Source: Klebsiella michiganensis (GTDB lineage: Bacteria > Pseudomonadota > Gammaproteobacteria > Enterobacterales > Enterobacteriaceae). Taken from it: a stretch of 64,000 nucleotides of DNA. The position numbers were made by a program, and so were the translations under genes. Positions within the stretch are counted from its first letter, which is position 1, and the number at the start of each line of letters is the position of its first letter. The DNA lies in assembly GCA_000963575.1 (NCBI GenBank), contig CP011077.1, forward strand, positions 2,108,001 to 2,172,000, read 5' to 3'. The notes below the pieces were generated by a model, which was not told the DNA's origin, did no database searches, and saw only the letters and a program-made list of their open reading frames with translations. Shown here one piece after another: positions 16,854-25,470 of the stretch.

Positions 16854-17261
16854 ATGAATATCGGTGAACTCGCCCGAATGACCGGGCTGAATGCTTCGCG
16901 GATCCGTTTTTACGAGCGAGTAGGCCTGCTGAAAGCCGTAAAGCGGCAGTCCAATGGTTACCGGCACTATTCTGCGGGATCCGTATTGATACTGAACCTT
17001 ATCGTAACCGCGCAGAAAGCGGGTTTTTCTCTGGATGAACTACGGGCGCTGATGCCTGATGAGCGGGTGAAATGGGATCACGCCCGGCTGTTGGACACGC
17101 TGCGCCGCAAAGTTACCGAGATTGAAGTGCTTGAATCCCAGCTGGCGCAGAACAAGGCACAGTTGAACGCGTTGCTGGCGGAGATTACAAACAAACCGGA
17201 CGATCTCGACTGCGCGGCAAACGCCAGACGAGTACTGACGAACATCCCCAAAATCGATTGA
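16854..17261 (+). CDS. MerR-family transcriptional regulator
   Basis: 135 aa. N-terminal winged helix-turn-helix (MNIGELARMTGL, IRFYERVGLLKAVKR, GYRHY) and a C-terminal dimerisation coiled coil (about residues 75-115). I chose ATG 16854 rather than 16848 because GGGGAG sits 8 nt before it. It lacks the CxxC/Cys clusters of metal sensors, so a drug-like or electrophile signal is more likely. The gene downstream encodes an old yellow enzyme, and a MerR-type long-spacer promoter lies between them. Confidence 0.88.
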   Translation: MNIGELARMTGLNASRIRFYERVGLLKAVKRQSNGYRHYSAGSVLILNLIVTAQKAGFSLDELRALMPDERVKWDHARLLDTLRRKVTEIEVLESQLAQNKAQLNALLAEITNKPDDLDCAANARRVLTNIPKID

Positions 17262-17288
17262 CCTTAAACTTAACTTTAAGCTTAGGGT
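17258..17288 (+). promoter_or_regulatory. MerR-type promoter with 19-bp spacer and palindrome
   Basis: TTGACC (17258-17263), a 19-bp spacer, then TAGGGT (17283-17288). The spacer holds the inverted repeat CTTAAA-N6-TTTAAG (17263-17280). Long 19-20 bp spacers with an internal dyad are the hallmark of MerR-activated promoters. It would drive the oxidoreductase gene at 17320. Confidence 0.75.
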
Positions 17289-17319
17289 TTGGGTTTGTTA
17301 TCTCTGCAGGTAAAAATCC

Positions 17320-18579
17320 ATGAAAGTTTTTGACGAGTTAGTTTTGCCCAATGGCACACGCGTAGTTAACCGCCTGGCTAAGGCGGCGATGGAAGAGAAT
17401 ATGGCGGATGCGGATCACGCTCCTTCCCGGTCTCTGGTTCAGCTTTACCACTCCTGGGCCGAAGGTGGGGCGGGACTGATTATTACCGGCAATGTGATGA
17501 TTGACCGCCGGGCAATGACCGGGCCTGGCGGCGTGGTGCTGGAAGATGATGCGCAACTGGAGAAATTCCGCGATTGGGCGAGGGTGAGCCGCGCAAAGGG
17601 AGCCCAGGTATGGATGCAAATCAATCATCCGGGTCGCCAGATGCCGGCGGGGTTGGGGCAAAAAACCTGGGCACCTTCAGCGGTTGCGCTCGACCTCGGT
17701 AACATGTCCCGTCACTTTGCTATGCCGCAGGCAATGGACGAACAAATGATCGATGAGGTCATTACACGCTTCGCCACGACGGCGAATCTGGCAGAGCAGG
17801 CGGGCTTCTCCGGCGTGGAGATCCATGCCGCCCACGGTTACCTGCTGAGCCAGTTTCTTTCTCCCCTGTCGAACCAGAGAACGGATCGTTGGGGCGGGAC
17901 GCTTGAGAACCGGGCTCGTCTGTTAGTTGCCGTGGTTAGCGCCGTGCGCGCCGTGGTTTCCCCTCGGTTTGCCGTGGCCGTAAAGCTCAATTCTGCGGAT
18001 TTTCAGCGGGGAGGATTCAGCGCCGGGGATGCAAAAGAGGTGGTGCGGTTATTGGGGGAACTGGCGGTGGATATGGTCGAGCTTTCCAGCGGCAGCTATG
18101 AAGCGCCAGCCATGCAGGGAGAAACCCGTGACGGACGAACGCTGGCGCGTGAAGCCTACTTCCTTGAGTTTGCCCGGGATATTCAAGAGATGGCCCGAAT
18201 GCCGCTCATGGTGACGGGGGGAGTCCGCCGCCTTGCCGTGGCGCAAATGGTGGTTGAAAGCGGCGTGGCGATGGTGGGAATGGCTACCGCGCTGGCGCTT
18301 AACCCGGCGCTGCCACGCGAGTGGCTCCAGGGCGGTCATTCAGAGCCGCGGCTTCCCTCCGTAAGGTGGAAAAATAAGGCCCTGGCCGCGCTGGCTAATA
18401 TGGCTTTGGTGAAATATCAGCTACGCAGAATCGGCGATAATAAACGGCCCAATGCCGGCATTGCTCCGCTGTGGGCGCTGCTGGTGCAGCAGGCCGGGAC
18501 TCTGCTAAGCGCCAGAAAGTATCGCCGGTGGATACAAGCAGCCGGCGATAATCGCCTTAGTGGCCGAACAGCTGGATAA
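17320..18579 (+). CDS. NADH:flavin oxidoreductase, old yellow enzyme family
   Basis: 419 aa FMN-dependent TIM-barrel ene-reductase. Family motifs include the active-site His pair region in GVEIHAAHGYLLSQFLSP, SNQRTDRWGGTLENRARL, and the FMN phosphate-binding GGVR near the end of the barrel. The family reduces activated C=C bonds of electrophiles such as quinones, enals or nitro compounds. Control by the adjacent MerR protein fits an electrophile-detoxification role (inference). The last 23 bp overlap the convergent budR gene. Confidence 0.88.
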   Translation: MKVFDELVLPNGTRVVNRLAKAAMEENMADADHAPSRSLVQLYHSWAEGGAGLIITGNVMIDRRAMTGPGGVVLEDDAQLEKFRDWARVSRAKGAQVWMQINHPGRQMPAGLGQKTWAPSAVALDLGNMSRHFAMPQAMDEQMIDEVITRFATTANLAEQAGFSGVEIHAAHGYLLSQFLSPLSNQRTDRWGGTLENRARLLVAVVSAVRAVVSPRFAVAVKLNSADFQRGGFSAGDAKEVVRLLGELAVDMVELSSGSYEAPAMQGETRDGRTLAREAYFLEFARDIQEMARMPLMVTGGVRRLAVAQMVVESGVAMVGMATALALNPALPREWLQGGHSEPRLPSVRWKNKALAALANMALVKYQLRRIGDNKRPNAGIAPLWALLVQQAGTLLSARKYRRWIQAAGDNRLSGRTAG

Positions 18580-19435
18580 AGCGTTTCACCGACGGGGAGC
18601 GTTCAAACTGACGCCAGGCCAGCGCAATGTCCGTTTTCACCTGGTCACCGCGAATCGCGTGAAATGTAACGTTCGGGCAGGCGATACAGGTCATGGATTG
18701 TGGTACTAAGGCAAAACCGAAGCCTGCCGAGACCATACTTAATGAGGACGAGATTTGTGAAGCCTGGCAGGCGCTTTTCACATCGATGCCCGCTCGCAGG
18801 CAGGCGTTATACATCAGTTCATAAAGCCCTGGGGCCACTTCTTCAGGGAACAACACCGGCGGTACATCGGCCAGCGCCTGCAGGGCCAGTTCATTTTCCC
18901 CTGAAAGGGGATGATCCTTATGCAGGGCAATCATCATCGGCTCTTCGTCAATCAGCTTGAGAGTAAACCGCTTGCTGCTTTCGCAGGGCAGACGGACGAA
19001 AGCCACATCCAGCAATCCTTCATCCAGCTCCTGCATCAGGCCCGCCATATTGGTTTCCCGCTGGCGCAGCTCGATAGCCGGGTAGTGCGCCTGAAACTGG
19101 CGCAGCAGAGAAAAAATCTTTGGATTAAAGGCGTTTGAACTGGTTATGCCGAGCGACAGCTTGCCGTTAATACCGCGGGCGATACCGCGGGCTTTCTCCA
19201 GCGCGGCGTCACTGTGGGCCAGAATTTGGCAGGCATCCTGATAAAACGCTTCTCCCGCATCCGTCAGTTCCACCCCTCGTGTTAAGCGGTGCAGAAGGGG
19301 CGTGCCCACTTCACGCTCCAGGCGCTGAATTTGTTGGCTAAGAGGGGGCTGCGAAATACCCAGCAGTTCGGCTGCTCTGGTGAAGTTGTGCGTCTGGGCG
19401 ACGGCGACAAAATAGCGGAGATAGCGAAGTTCCAT
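18557..19435 (-). CDS. budR: BudR, LysR-type regulator of the bud operon
   Basis: 292 aa. N-terminal LysR winged helix (NFTRAAELLGISQPPLSQQI, RLEREVGTPL) and an effector domain. It lies divergent from budABC with a 107-bp gap, the arrangement of budR (alsR-like) in Klebsiella and Enterobacter, where it activates the operon in response to acetate, low pH and low oxygen. The position is the main support for the exact name. Confidence 0.85.
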   Translation of the reverse strand: MELRYLRYFVAVAQTHNFTRAAELLGISQPPLSQQIQRLEREVGTPLLHRLTRGVELTDAGEAFYQDACQILAHSDAALEKARGIARGINGKLSLGITSSNAFNPKIFSLLRQFQAHYPAIELRQRETNMAGLMQELDEGLLDVAFVRLPCESSKRFTLKLIDEEPMMIALHKDHPLSGENELALQALADVPPVLFPEEVAPGLYELMYNACLRAGIDVKSACQASQISSSLSMVSAGFGFALVPQSMTCIACPNVTFHAIRGDQVKTDIALAWRQFERSPSVKRFIQLFGH

Positions 19436-19542
19436 ATCAAAAACGTCTCAAACCTGAGGGACTTTTATATTGGAACTGTGAACTGGATCACGTCAACATT
19501 TAATTAAAGTTTCTTAACCTTCAGCCAGAGAGGGCAGACGCC
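19436..19542. promoter_or_regulatory. budR-budA divergent promoter region
   Basis: 107-bp AT-rich gap between divergent genes that must carry the bud promoter and BudR sites. I could not mark an unambiguous T-N11-A site or promoter hexamers. Confidence 0.5.
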
Positions 19543-20322
19543 ATGAGCGATCTAACTCTATGTTCCTGCGAAGAAAGCCTGTCAGAGATGGTAGAGGCTT
19601 TTGCCGTAGCCAATAAAGAAAACATGATATATCAGACTTCATTGATGAGCGCACTGCTGAGCGGCGTCTATGAAGGAGAAACCACCATGGCCGACCTGCT
19701 GAAGCACGGTGACTTTGGCTTGGGCACATTTAACGAGCTGGACGGCGAGATGATTGCCTTCAACAGCAACGTTTATCAATTACGCTCGGACGGCAGCGCC
19801 AGAGCGGCCAGCCCGCAGCAGAAAACGCCGTTTGCGGTGATGACCTGGTTTAAGCCGCAATACCGCCTGCGCATCGACAGCACCACCAGCCGCCAGAAGT
19901 TGCATGAGATTATCGACGCCAAAATTCCCTCCGATAACCTGTTTTGTGCCCTGCGCATCGACGGCCATTTCCGCCACGCCCATACCCGCACGGTTCCGCG
20001 CCAGAAGCCGCCATACCGCGCCATGACCGACGTGCTGGACGACCAGCCGGTGTTTCGCTTTAACGGCCGTGAGGGCGTGCTGGTGGGGTTCCGTACCCCC
20101 CAGCATATGCAGGGCATTAACGTGGCGGGCTATCACGAACACTTTATTACCGATGATCGCCAGGGTGGCGGGCATCTGCTCGATTATCAGCTGGAGCAGG
20201 GCGTGCTGACCTTCGGCGAGATCCACAAGCTAATGATCGACCTTCCGGCAGACAGCGCATTTCTTAACGCCAACCTGCACCCCGAAAATCTCGACGCCGC
20301 TATCCGCGCGGTTGAAAACTAG
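19543..20322 (+). CDS. budA: Alpha-acetolactate decarboxylase
   Basis: 259 aa cytoplasmic zinc enzyme that turns alpha-acetolactate into (R)-acetoin. The metal-binding histidines are visible in GYHEHFITDDRQGGGH (about residues 191-207), and the family length of about 260 aa is matched. It is the first gene of budABC, 23 bp before budB. The antisense frames over this region are shadows. Confidence 0.95.
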   Translation: MSDLTLCSCEESLSEMVEAFAVANKENMIYQTSLMSALLSGVYEGETTMADLLKHGDFGLGTFNELDGEMIAFNSNVYQLRSDGSARAASPQQKTPFAVMTWFKPQYRLRIDSTTSRQKLHEIIDAKIPSDNLFCALRIDGHFRHAHTRTVPRQKPPYRAMTDVLDDQPVFRFNGREGVLVGFRTPQHMQGINVAGYHEHFITDDRQGGGHLLDYQLEQGVLTFGEIHKLMIDLPADSAFLNANLHPENLDAAIRAVEN

Positions 20323-20345
20323 CGTTCCCTGAGGAGATGTGAGCC

Positions 20346-22025
20346 ATGAATAATAAAAAACCTTTGCGTCAGTGGGCGCACGGCGCTGACATGGTGGTGA
20401 GCCAGCTTGAAGCGCAGGGCGTGAAGCACGTCTTTGGGATCCCTGGGGCGAAAATCGATAAGGTCTTCGACTCCCTGAACGATTCGCCGATTGAACTTAT
20501 TCCGGTTCGCCACGAAGCCAATGCCGCCTTTATGGCTGCGGCAGTGGGGCGCATCACCGGGAAAGCGGGCGTGGCGCTGGTCACCTCCGGCCCCGGCTGT
20601 TCGAATCTGATAACCGGTATGGCCACCGCCAACAGCGAAGGCGACCCGGTTGTGGCGCTGGGCGGGGCGGTAAAGCGCTCGGATAAAGCCAAACTGGTAC
20701 ACCAAAGCATGGACACCGTGGCAATGTTTAGCCCGGTGACGAAATACTCGGTAGAAGTCCCTTCATCGGATGCCATTGCTGAGGTGGTTTCAAACGCTTT
20801 CCGCGCCGCCGAACATGGCCGCCCCGGTAGCGCCTTTGTCAGCCTGCCGCAGGACATCAGCGACGGCCCGGCAACCGGGAATATTTTACCTGCCAACGGT
20901 TCGGTTAAAGCCGGTGCCGCCCCGGATGCCGCCATTGAGGAAGTGGCGAAGTTAATCGCCCAGGCGAAAAATCCTGTTTTCCTGCTCGGATTGATGGCCA
21001 GCCAGGCGGAAAACAGCGCCGCGCTATTCCATGTGCTGGAAAAAAGCCATATCCCGGTCACCAGCACCTATCAGGCCGCTGGGGCGGTGAATCAGCAGCA
21101 CTTTGCTCGTTTTGCCGGGCGCGTGGGGCTGTTTAACAACCAGGCCGGTGACCGCCTGTTGCAGCTTGCGGACCTGGTTGTCTGCATCGGCTACAGCCCG
21201 GTGGAGTACGAGCCGGCGATGTGGAATACCGGCGATGCCACGCTGGTGCATATCGACGTGCTGCCCGCCTATGAAGAACGTAACTACGTGCCGGACGTCG
21301 AGCTGGTGGGCGATATTGCCAGCACGCTGGACAAGCTCACTGCCCGGATTGAAAAGCCGCTGATCCTAAGCCCGCGTGCGTCCGAAATCCTTGTGGACAG
21401 GCAGCATCAGCGTGAGCTGTTGAGCCGCCGGGGCGCACAGCTGAACCAGTTTGCACTGCACCCGCTGCGTATCGTCCGGGCGATGCAGGACATCGTGAAC
21501 GACGACGTAACCCTCACCGTTGATATGGGCAGTTTTCATATCTGGATTGCCCGTTACCTTTACAGCTTCCGCGCACGTCAATTGATGATTTCCAACGGCC
21601 AGCAAACCATGGGCGTAGCGCTGCCGTGGGCAATTGGCGCCTGGCTGGTGAACCCGGGGCGTAAAGTGGTTTCCGTTTCCGGTGACGGCGGGTTTCTGCA
21701 GTCCAGCATGGAGCTGGAAACGGCGGTACGCCTCGGCGCTAACGTGCTGCACATCATTTGGGTGGATAACGCCTACAACATGGTGGCGATTCAGGAAGAG
21801 AAAAAATACCAGCGCCTGTCCGGCGTTAACTTTGGGCCGGTGGACTTCAAGGCTTACGCGGACGCCTTCGGTGCCAGAGGGTTCGCCGTGGAAAGTGCGG
21901 AAGCGCTGGAACCGACTTTACGCGCCGCCATGGACGTTAATGGCCCGGCGGTGGTCGCTATTCCGGTTGATTACAGCGACAACCATCTGTTGATGAGTCA
22001 GCTGCATCTCAGCCAAATTCTTTAA
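20346..22025 (+). CDS. budB: Catabolic acetolactate synthase
   Basis: 559 aa thiamine-diphosphate enzyme that joins two pyruvates to alpha-acetolactate. It shows the N-terminal pyrimidine-binding part (VFGIPGAKIDKVFDSL, with the catalytic Glu in PVRHEANAAFMAAA) and the TPP-binding GDGGFLQSSMELETAVR motif with N-A-Y-N after it. There is no regulatory subunit gene or FAD-site dependence expected for the catabolic type. It sits between budA and budC; the pathway uses up pyruvate and protons during fermentation. Confidence 0.95.
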   Translation: MNNKKPLRQWAHGADMVVSQLEAQGVKHVFGIPGAKIDKVFDSLNDSPIELIPVRHEANAAFMAAAVGRITGKAGVALVTSGPGCSNLITGMATANSEGDPVVALGGAVKRSDKAKLVHQSMDTVAMFSPVTKYSVEVPSSDAIAEVVSNAFRAAEHGRPGSAFVSLPQDISDGPATGNILPANGSVKAGAAPDAAIEEVAKLIAQAKNPVFLLGLMASQAENSAALFHVLEKSHIPVTSTYQAAGAVNQQHFARFAGRVGLFNNQAGDRLLQLADLVVCIGYSPVEYEPAMWNTGDATLVHIDVLPAYEERNYVPDVELVGDIASTLDKLTARIEKPLILSPRASEILVDRQHQRELLSRRGAQLNQFALHPLRIVRAMQDIVNDDVTLTVDMGSFHIWIARYLYSFRARQLMISNGQQTMGVALPWAIGAWLVNPGRKVVSVSGDGGFLQSSMELETAVRLGANVLHIIWVDNAYNMVAIQEEKKYQRLSGVNFGPVDFKAYADAFGARGFAVESAEALEPTLRAAMDVNGPAVVAIPVDYSDNHLLMSQLHLSQIL

Positions 22026-22044
22026 ACTACAGAAGGATATTGTG

Positions 22045-22815
22045 ATGAAAAAAGTAGCACTGGTTACCGGTGCCGGTCAGGGGATCGGTAAAGCAATCGC
22101 GCTGCGTCTGGCTAAAGACGGTTTTGCCGTCGCCGTGGCCGACTATAACGCCAAAACCGCAAAAGAAGTGGCGGACGAAATTAACCGCAACGGCGGCCGC
22201 GCGCTGGAAGTGACCGCGGACGTCTCCGACCGCGATCAGGTGTTTGCCGCCGTTGAGGCTGCCCGCAAAGGATTGGGCGGTTTTGATGTCATCGTTAATA
22301 ACGCGGGCGTCGCCCCGTCCACGCCAATTGAGGACATCACCCCGGAAATCGTCGACAAGGTCTACAACATCAACGTTAAAGGGGTGATTTGGGGCATACA
22401 GGCAGCGGTTAAAGCCTTTAAAGCCGAAGGCCACGGCGGGAAAATCATCAACGCCTGCTCCCAGGCCGGCCACGTAGGTAACCCGGAGCTGGCGGTTTAT
22501 AGCTCCAGCAAGTTTGCCGTTCGCGGCCTGACCCAAACCGCCGCACGCGATCTGGCCCCGCTGGGTATCACCGTGAACGGTTACTGCCCGGGGATCGTGA
22601 AAACCCCGATGTGGGCCGAAATCGACCGCCAGGTGTCCGAAGCCGCAGGCAAACCGCTGGGCTATGGCACCGCCGAGTTCGCCAAACGCATCACCCTGGG
22701 CCGTCTTTCCGAGCCGGAAGATGTGGCCGCCTGTGTGTCTTACCTGGCAAGCGCGGACTCCGACTATATGACCGGCCAGTCGCTGCTTATCGACGGTGGG
22801 ATGGTCTTTAATTAA
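22045..22815 (+). CDS. budC: Acetoin reductase / meso-2,3-butanediol dehydrogenase
   Basis: 256 aa short-chain dehydrogenase. The NAD-binding motif is TGAGQGIGKAIAL, the catalytic Ser lies in NACSQAGHVG, and the Tyr-Lys pair is YSSSKFAV. It reduces diacetyl to acetoin and acetoin to 2,3-butanediol with NADH. ATG 22045 is preferred to GTG 22042 because AAGGA is 7 nt upstream and 256 aa equals the known enzymes. Last gene of the operon, followed by a strong terminator. Confidence 0.94.
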   Translation: MKKVALVTGAGQGIGKAIALRLAKDGFAVAVADYNAKTAKEVADEINRNGGRALEVTADVSDRDQVFAAVEAARKGLGGFDVIVNNAGVAPSTPIEDITPEIVDKVYNINVKGVIWGIQAAVKAFKAEGHGGKIINACSQAGHVGNPELAVYSSSKFAVRGLTQTAARDLAPLGITVNGYCPGIVKTPMWAEIDRQVSEAAGKPLGYGTAEFAKRITLGRLSEPEDVAACVSYLASADSDYMTGQSLLIDGGMVFN

Positions 22816-22843
22816 AAGCGCGTTTTAATGTGGAGTACCTTTT

Positions 22844-22877
22844 GGCCCGGCGGATAACCGTTGGGCCTTTTTTATTT
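22844..22877 (+). terminator. Rho-independent terminator of budABC
   Basis: GGCCCGGCGG (22844-22853), loop ATAA, CCGTTGGGCC (22858-22867): a 10-bp stem with two G-U pairs, followed by TTTTTTATTT. It lies before the kup start, so kup needs its own promoter. Confidence 0.9.
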
Positions 22878-22958
22878 ACCGTTGTTTATCTGAAACTTTT
22901 CATCCACCTCTATACTTTGTCATGGCAACTGCCAGAAAAATCACAGAAAGGACTGTGC

Positions 22959-24851
22959 ATGACAAACCAGCCGCAGACGGACGGCGCGGAAGCCTCCGGG
23001 ACAACGCCGCATAAATTTATCCTTGCCGGAAGCGCCCTTGGCGTGGTGTTCGGCGATATCGGCACCAGCCCGCTTTATACTCTGAAAACGGTGCTGCTGT
23101 TATCCGGCAACGATCCGACTCCGCCGGTTATTCTGGGGCTGCTGTCGCTGATTATCTGGACGCTTATCCTTATCACCTCGGTGAAGTACGCGATGTTTGC
23201 AATGCGTATCGACAACCACGGCGAGGGCGGCATTATGGCGCTGATGTCGCTGTTGGTGGCCAGGGACAAAGGCTCGCGTTGGGTGGTGCTGGCGGCGTTA
23301 CTGGGCGCGGCGCTGATCTATGGTGACGGGGCGATTACCCCCGCAATTTCGGTGCTGTCTGCCATTGAAGGGCTGAATATTATCCTGCCGGAGGCCGAAA
23401 CCTGGGTGCTGCCGATTGCGGTCACGATTCTGGGGCTGCTATTTGCGGTACAGCCTTTCGGCACGGCTAAGATAGGTAAAGTGTTCGGGCCGATTATGGC
23501 GCTGTGGTTTATTACCATCGCCGGGCTTGGCGTTTGGGGCATTGCGCAACATCCAGCCGTGCTGCTGGCCATCAACCCCTGGTACGGCCTGCAGTTTCTC
23601 GTTTCCAATGGTTTTGTCAGTTTTATGGTGCTGGGCGGCGTGTTTCTGTGCGTCACCGGGGCAGAAGCGCTGTATGCCGACATGGGGCATTTCGGTAAAA
23701 AGCCTATCTGGATGGCGTGGTACGGCGTGGTCTTCCCGAGCTTGCTGCTTAACTATGCGGGGCAATCGGCGCTGATCCTTTCCGGGGCCGATATCACCCA
23801 GAATATCTTCTTCCGCCTTTGTCCGCCGGCGCTGCTGATCCCGCTGGTGATCCTTGCCACGCTTGCCACAATTATTGCCAGTCAGGCTATTATCACCGGC
23901 GCATTTTCAATGACCAGACAGGCAATACAGCTGGGTTGGCTGCCGCGCCTGCGCATCCGCCAGACGGCGGCGGAAAGCTACGGGCAAATCTACATCGGCG
24001 TGATTAACTGGCTGCTGATGGGCGTCACGGTATTCCTGACGGTGTTCTTTAAGTCCTCCGAGAACCTGGCGGCGGCCTACGGGATTGCGGTGTCTCTGAC
24101 CATGCTGATGACCTCCGGGTTGCTGTACGTGGCGATGCGCCATATCTGGCAGTGGCGGCGGTTGACCAGTGCGCTGGTGGCGGGGGGCTTTTTGATAGTC
24201 GATACCTGCTTCCTGATAGCTAACCTGATCAAGGTGCTGGAAGGCGGCTATATTCCGCTGCTGCTGGCTGCCGTGGTCTGCACCACGATGCTGGTCTGGC
24301 ACCGTGGAGCGGCGGCCGCGTCCAACGCGGTGAACGAAAAAGTTATCGATGTGAATACCTTCTTCGCCGCGCTGAAAGAGCGGGGCGTTCCTCGCGTGCA
24401 GGGCTCGGCGGTGTTTCTGACCAAAACGCGCAATGGTATTCCGCCGGTTATGCGGTGGCATGTGGCACGTAACCACGCGCTGCAGGAGCAGGTGCTTTCG
24501 CTGACTATTTCAATCATGAACGTGCCGCGCGTCCCGGCCGGAGAAAGGCTGGTTATCGTGGAACAGGCGCCGAATTACTGGCGCGGTATCGCCCAGTACG
24601 GCTTTATGGAAAGGCCACACATTCCTGAACTGATGGCGAGATTGGGAGAGATGGCGTGTGCCTTCCGCGTGGAGGACGTGACTTATTACCTGGGCCATGA
24701 AACCATCGTAGCCCGTGAGGACGGACATGGCATGCCGGCCTGGCAACGTAAGAGCTTCGCATTTATGGTGAGAAACGCCACGCATGTGACGCACTATTAC
24801 CGCCTGCCGAGCGACAGCGTGGTAGAGATCAGCCGGCGGATAGCAATTTAG
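22959..24851 (+). CDS. kup: Kup-family potassium transporter
   Basis: 630 aa, close to the usual 620-630. Twelve hydrophobic segments follow GVVFGDIGTSPLYTLK, the signature of KUP/HAK/KT low-affinity potassium uptake systems, and a cytoplasmic C-terminal domain follows. The start ATG 22959 has AAAGGA at the right distance; the 43-codon upstream extension covers the bud terminator and is rejected. It reads as clearly different from E. coli Kup (for example SLYTLRECL there, SPLYTLKTVLLL here), so it may be an additional copy. The 3' end overlaps the convergent tetR gene by 4 bp. Confidence 0.88.
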   Translation: MTNQPQTDGAEASGTTPHKFILAGSALGVVFGDIGTSPLYTLKTVLLLSGNDPTPPVILGLLSLIIWTLILITSVKYAMFAMRIDNHGEGGIMALMSLLVARDKGSRWVVLAALLGAALIYGDGAITPAISVLSAIEGLNIILPEAETWVLPIAVTILGLLFAVQPFGTAKIGKVFGPIMALWFITIAGLGVWGIAQHPAVLLAINPWYGLQFLVSNGFVSFMVLGGVFLCVTGAEALYADMGHFGKKPIWMAWYGVVFPSLLLNYAGQSALILSGADITQNIFFRLCPPALLIPLVILATLATIIASQAIITGAFSMTRQAIQLGWLPRLRIRQTAAESYGQIYIGVINWLLMGVTVFLTVFFKSSENLAAAYGIAVSLTMLMTSGLLYVAMRHIWQWRRLTSALVAGGFLIVDTCFLIANLIKVLEGGYIPLLLAAVVCTTMLVWHRGAAAASNAVNEKVIDVNTFFAALKERGVPRVQGSAVFLTKTRNGIPPVMRWHVARNHALQEQVLSLTISIMNVPRVPAGERLVIVEQAPNYWRGIAQYGFMERPHIPELMARLGEMACAFRVEDVTYYLGHETIVAREDGHGMPAWQRKSFAFMVRNATHVTHYYRLPSDSVVEISRRIAI

Positions 24852-25429
24852 CCTGCGCGCAGGACCAGGCGAATAAAACTGTCGATATCGTCCAGCGCCA
24901 ACTGCCTGTCGGCGGGCGCTGCGGCGACCAGCTGTTTGTCGGCATAACCGTTTAACAGGGCGCTGAACTGGCGCGTGGTTCTGGCGGCATCCACCGCTTT
25001 AAACACGCCGGCCGCAATGCCGTCATCGACAATATCGGCCAGCACCTTTTCCCACTTCTGCGTCATAACCAGAGCAAGCTCTGCCCATACGCCGCTGTGC
25101 GCCGCCTGGTGCCAGAGCGCGCCGTAAAGCTGCCAGACAGCGTCGGGCGCGTGAGGGAGATACGTGTGGATCAAGCGCTGTAGCTTATCTTCCGGGGAAA
25201 ACCTGTCGGTTTCGTCGATAAACCTGTGTAGATCGGCCATCAAAAACGCCGTCATGGCTTCAACGCAAAGCGTTTGCCAGTCGCTAAAGTAGTGATAAAT
25301 GTGGCTGCGCGAGATGCCCACCCGCTCGGTGAGTTCGCGGGTGGTGACCTTCTCAATGCCTTTCTCAATGAACAGCTCAATGGCCCCGCTCAGGATTTTG
25401 CTTCTTAGCGTGTCCGGTGCTTCTTTCAT
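24848..25429 (-). CDS. smvR: TetR-family repressor, SmvR-like
   Basis: 193 aa. The N-terminal helix-turn-helix reads KVTTRELTERVGISRSHIYH, then YFSDWQTLC, and an all-helical C-terminal domain follows. In Klebsiella and Enterobacter a similar TetR repressor, SmvR, is encoded beside the efflux gene smvA and represses it. Here it lies 41 bp downstream of smvA on the same strand, not divergent as in Klebsiella. The likely target is the tandem palindrome upstream of smvA. Confidence 0.65.
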   Translation of the reverse strand: MKEAPDTLRSKILSGAIELFIEKGIEKVTTRELTERVGISRSHIYHYFSDWQTLCVEAMTAFLMADLHRFIDETDRFSPEDKLQRLIHTYLPHAPDAVWQLYGALWHQAAHSGVWAELALVMTQKWEKVLADIVDDGIAAGVFKAVDAARTTRQFSALLNGYADKQLVAAAPADRQLALDDIDSFIRLVLRAG

Positions 25430-25470
25430 GACGTTTCCACAGTTATCTGAATCGCTGGTGGGGCATCTTA

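Noticed and set aside
22830..22958. N-terminal extension of Kup by 43 codons
   Set aside because: It would code across the bud terminator, and AAAGGA fits ATG 22959.
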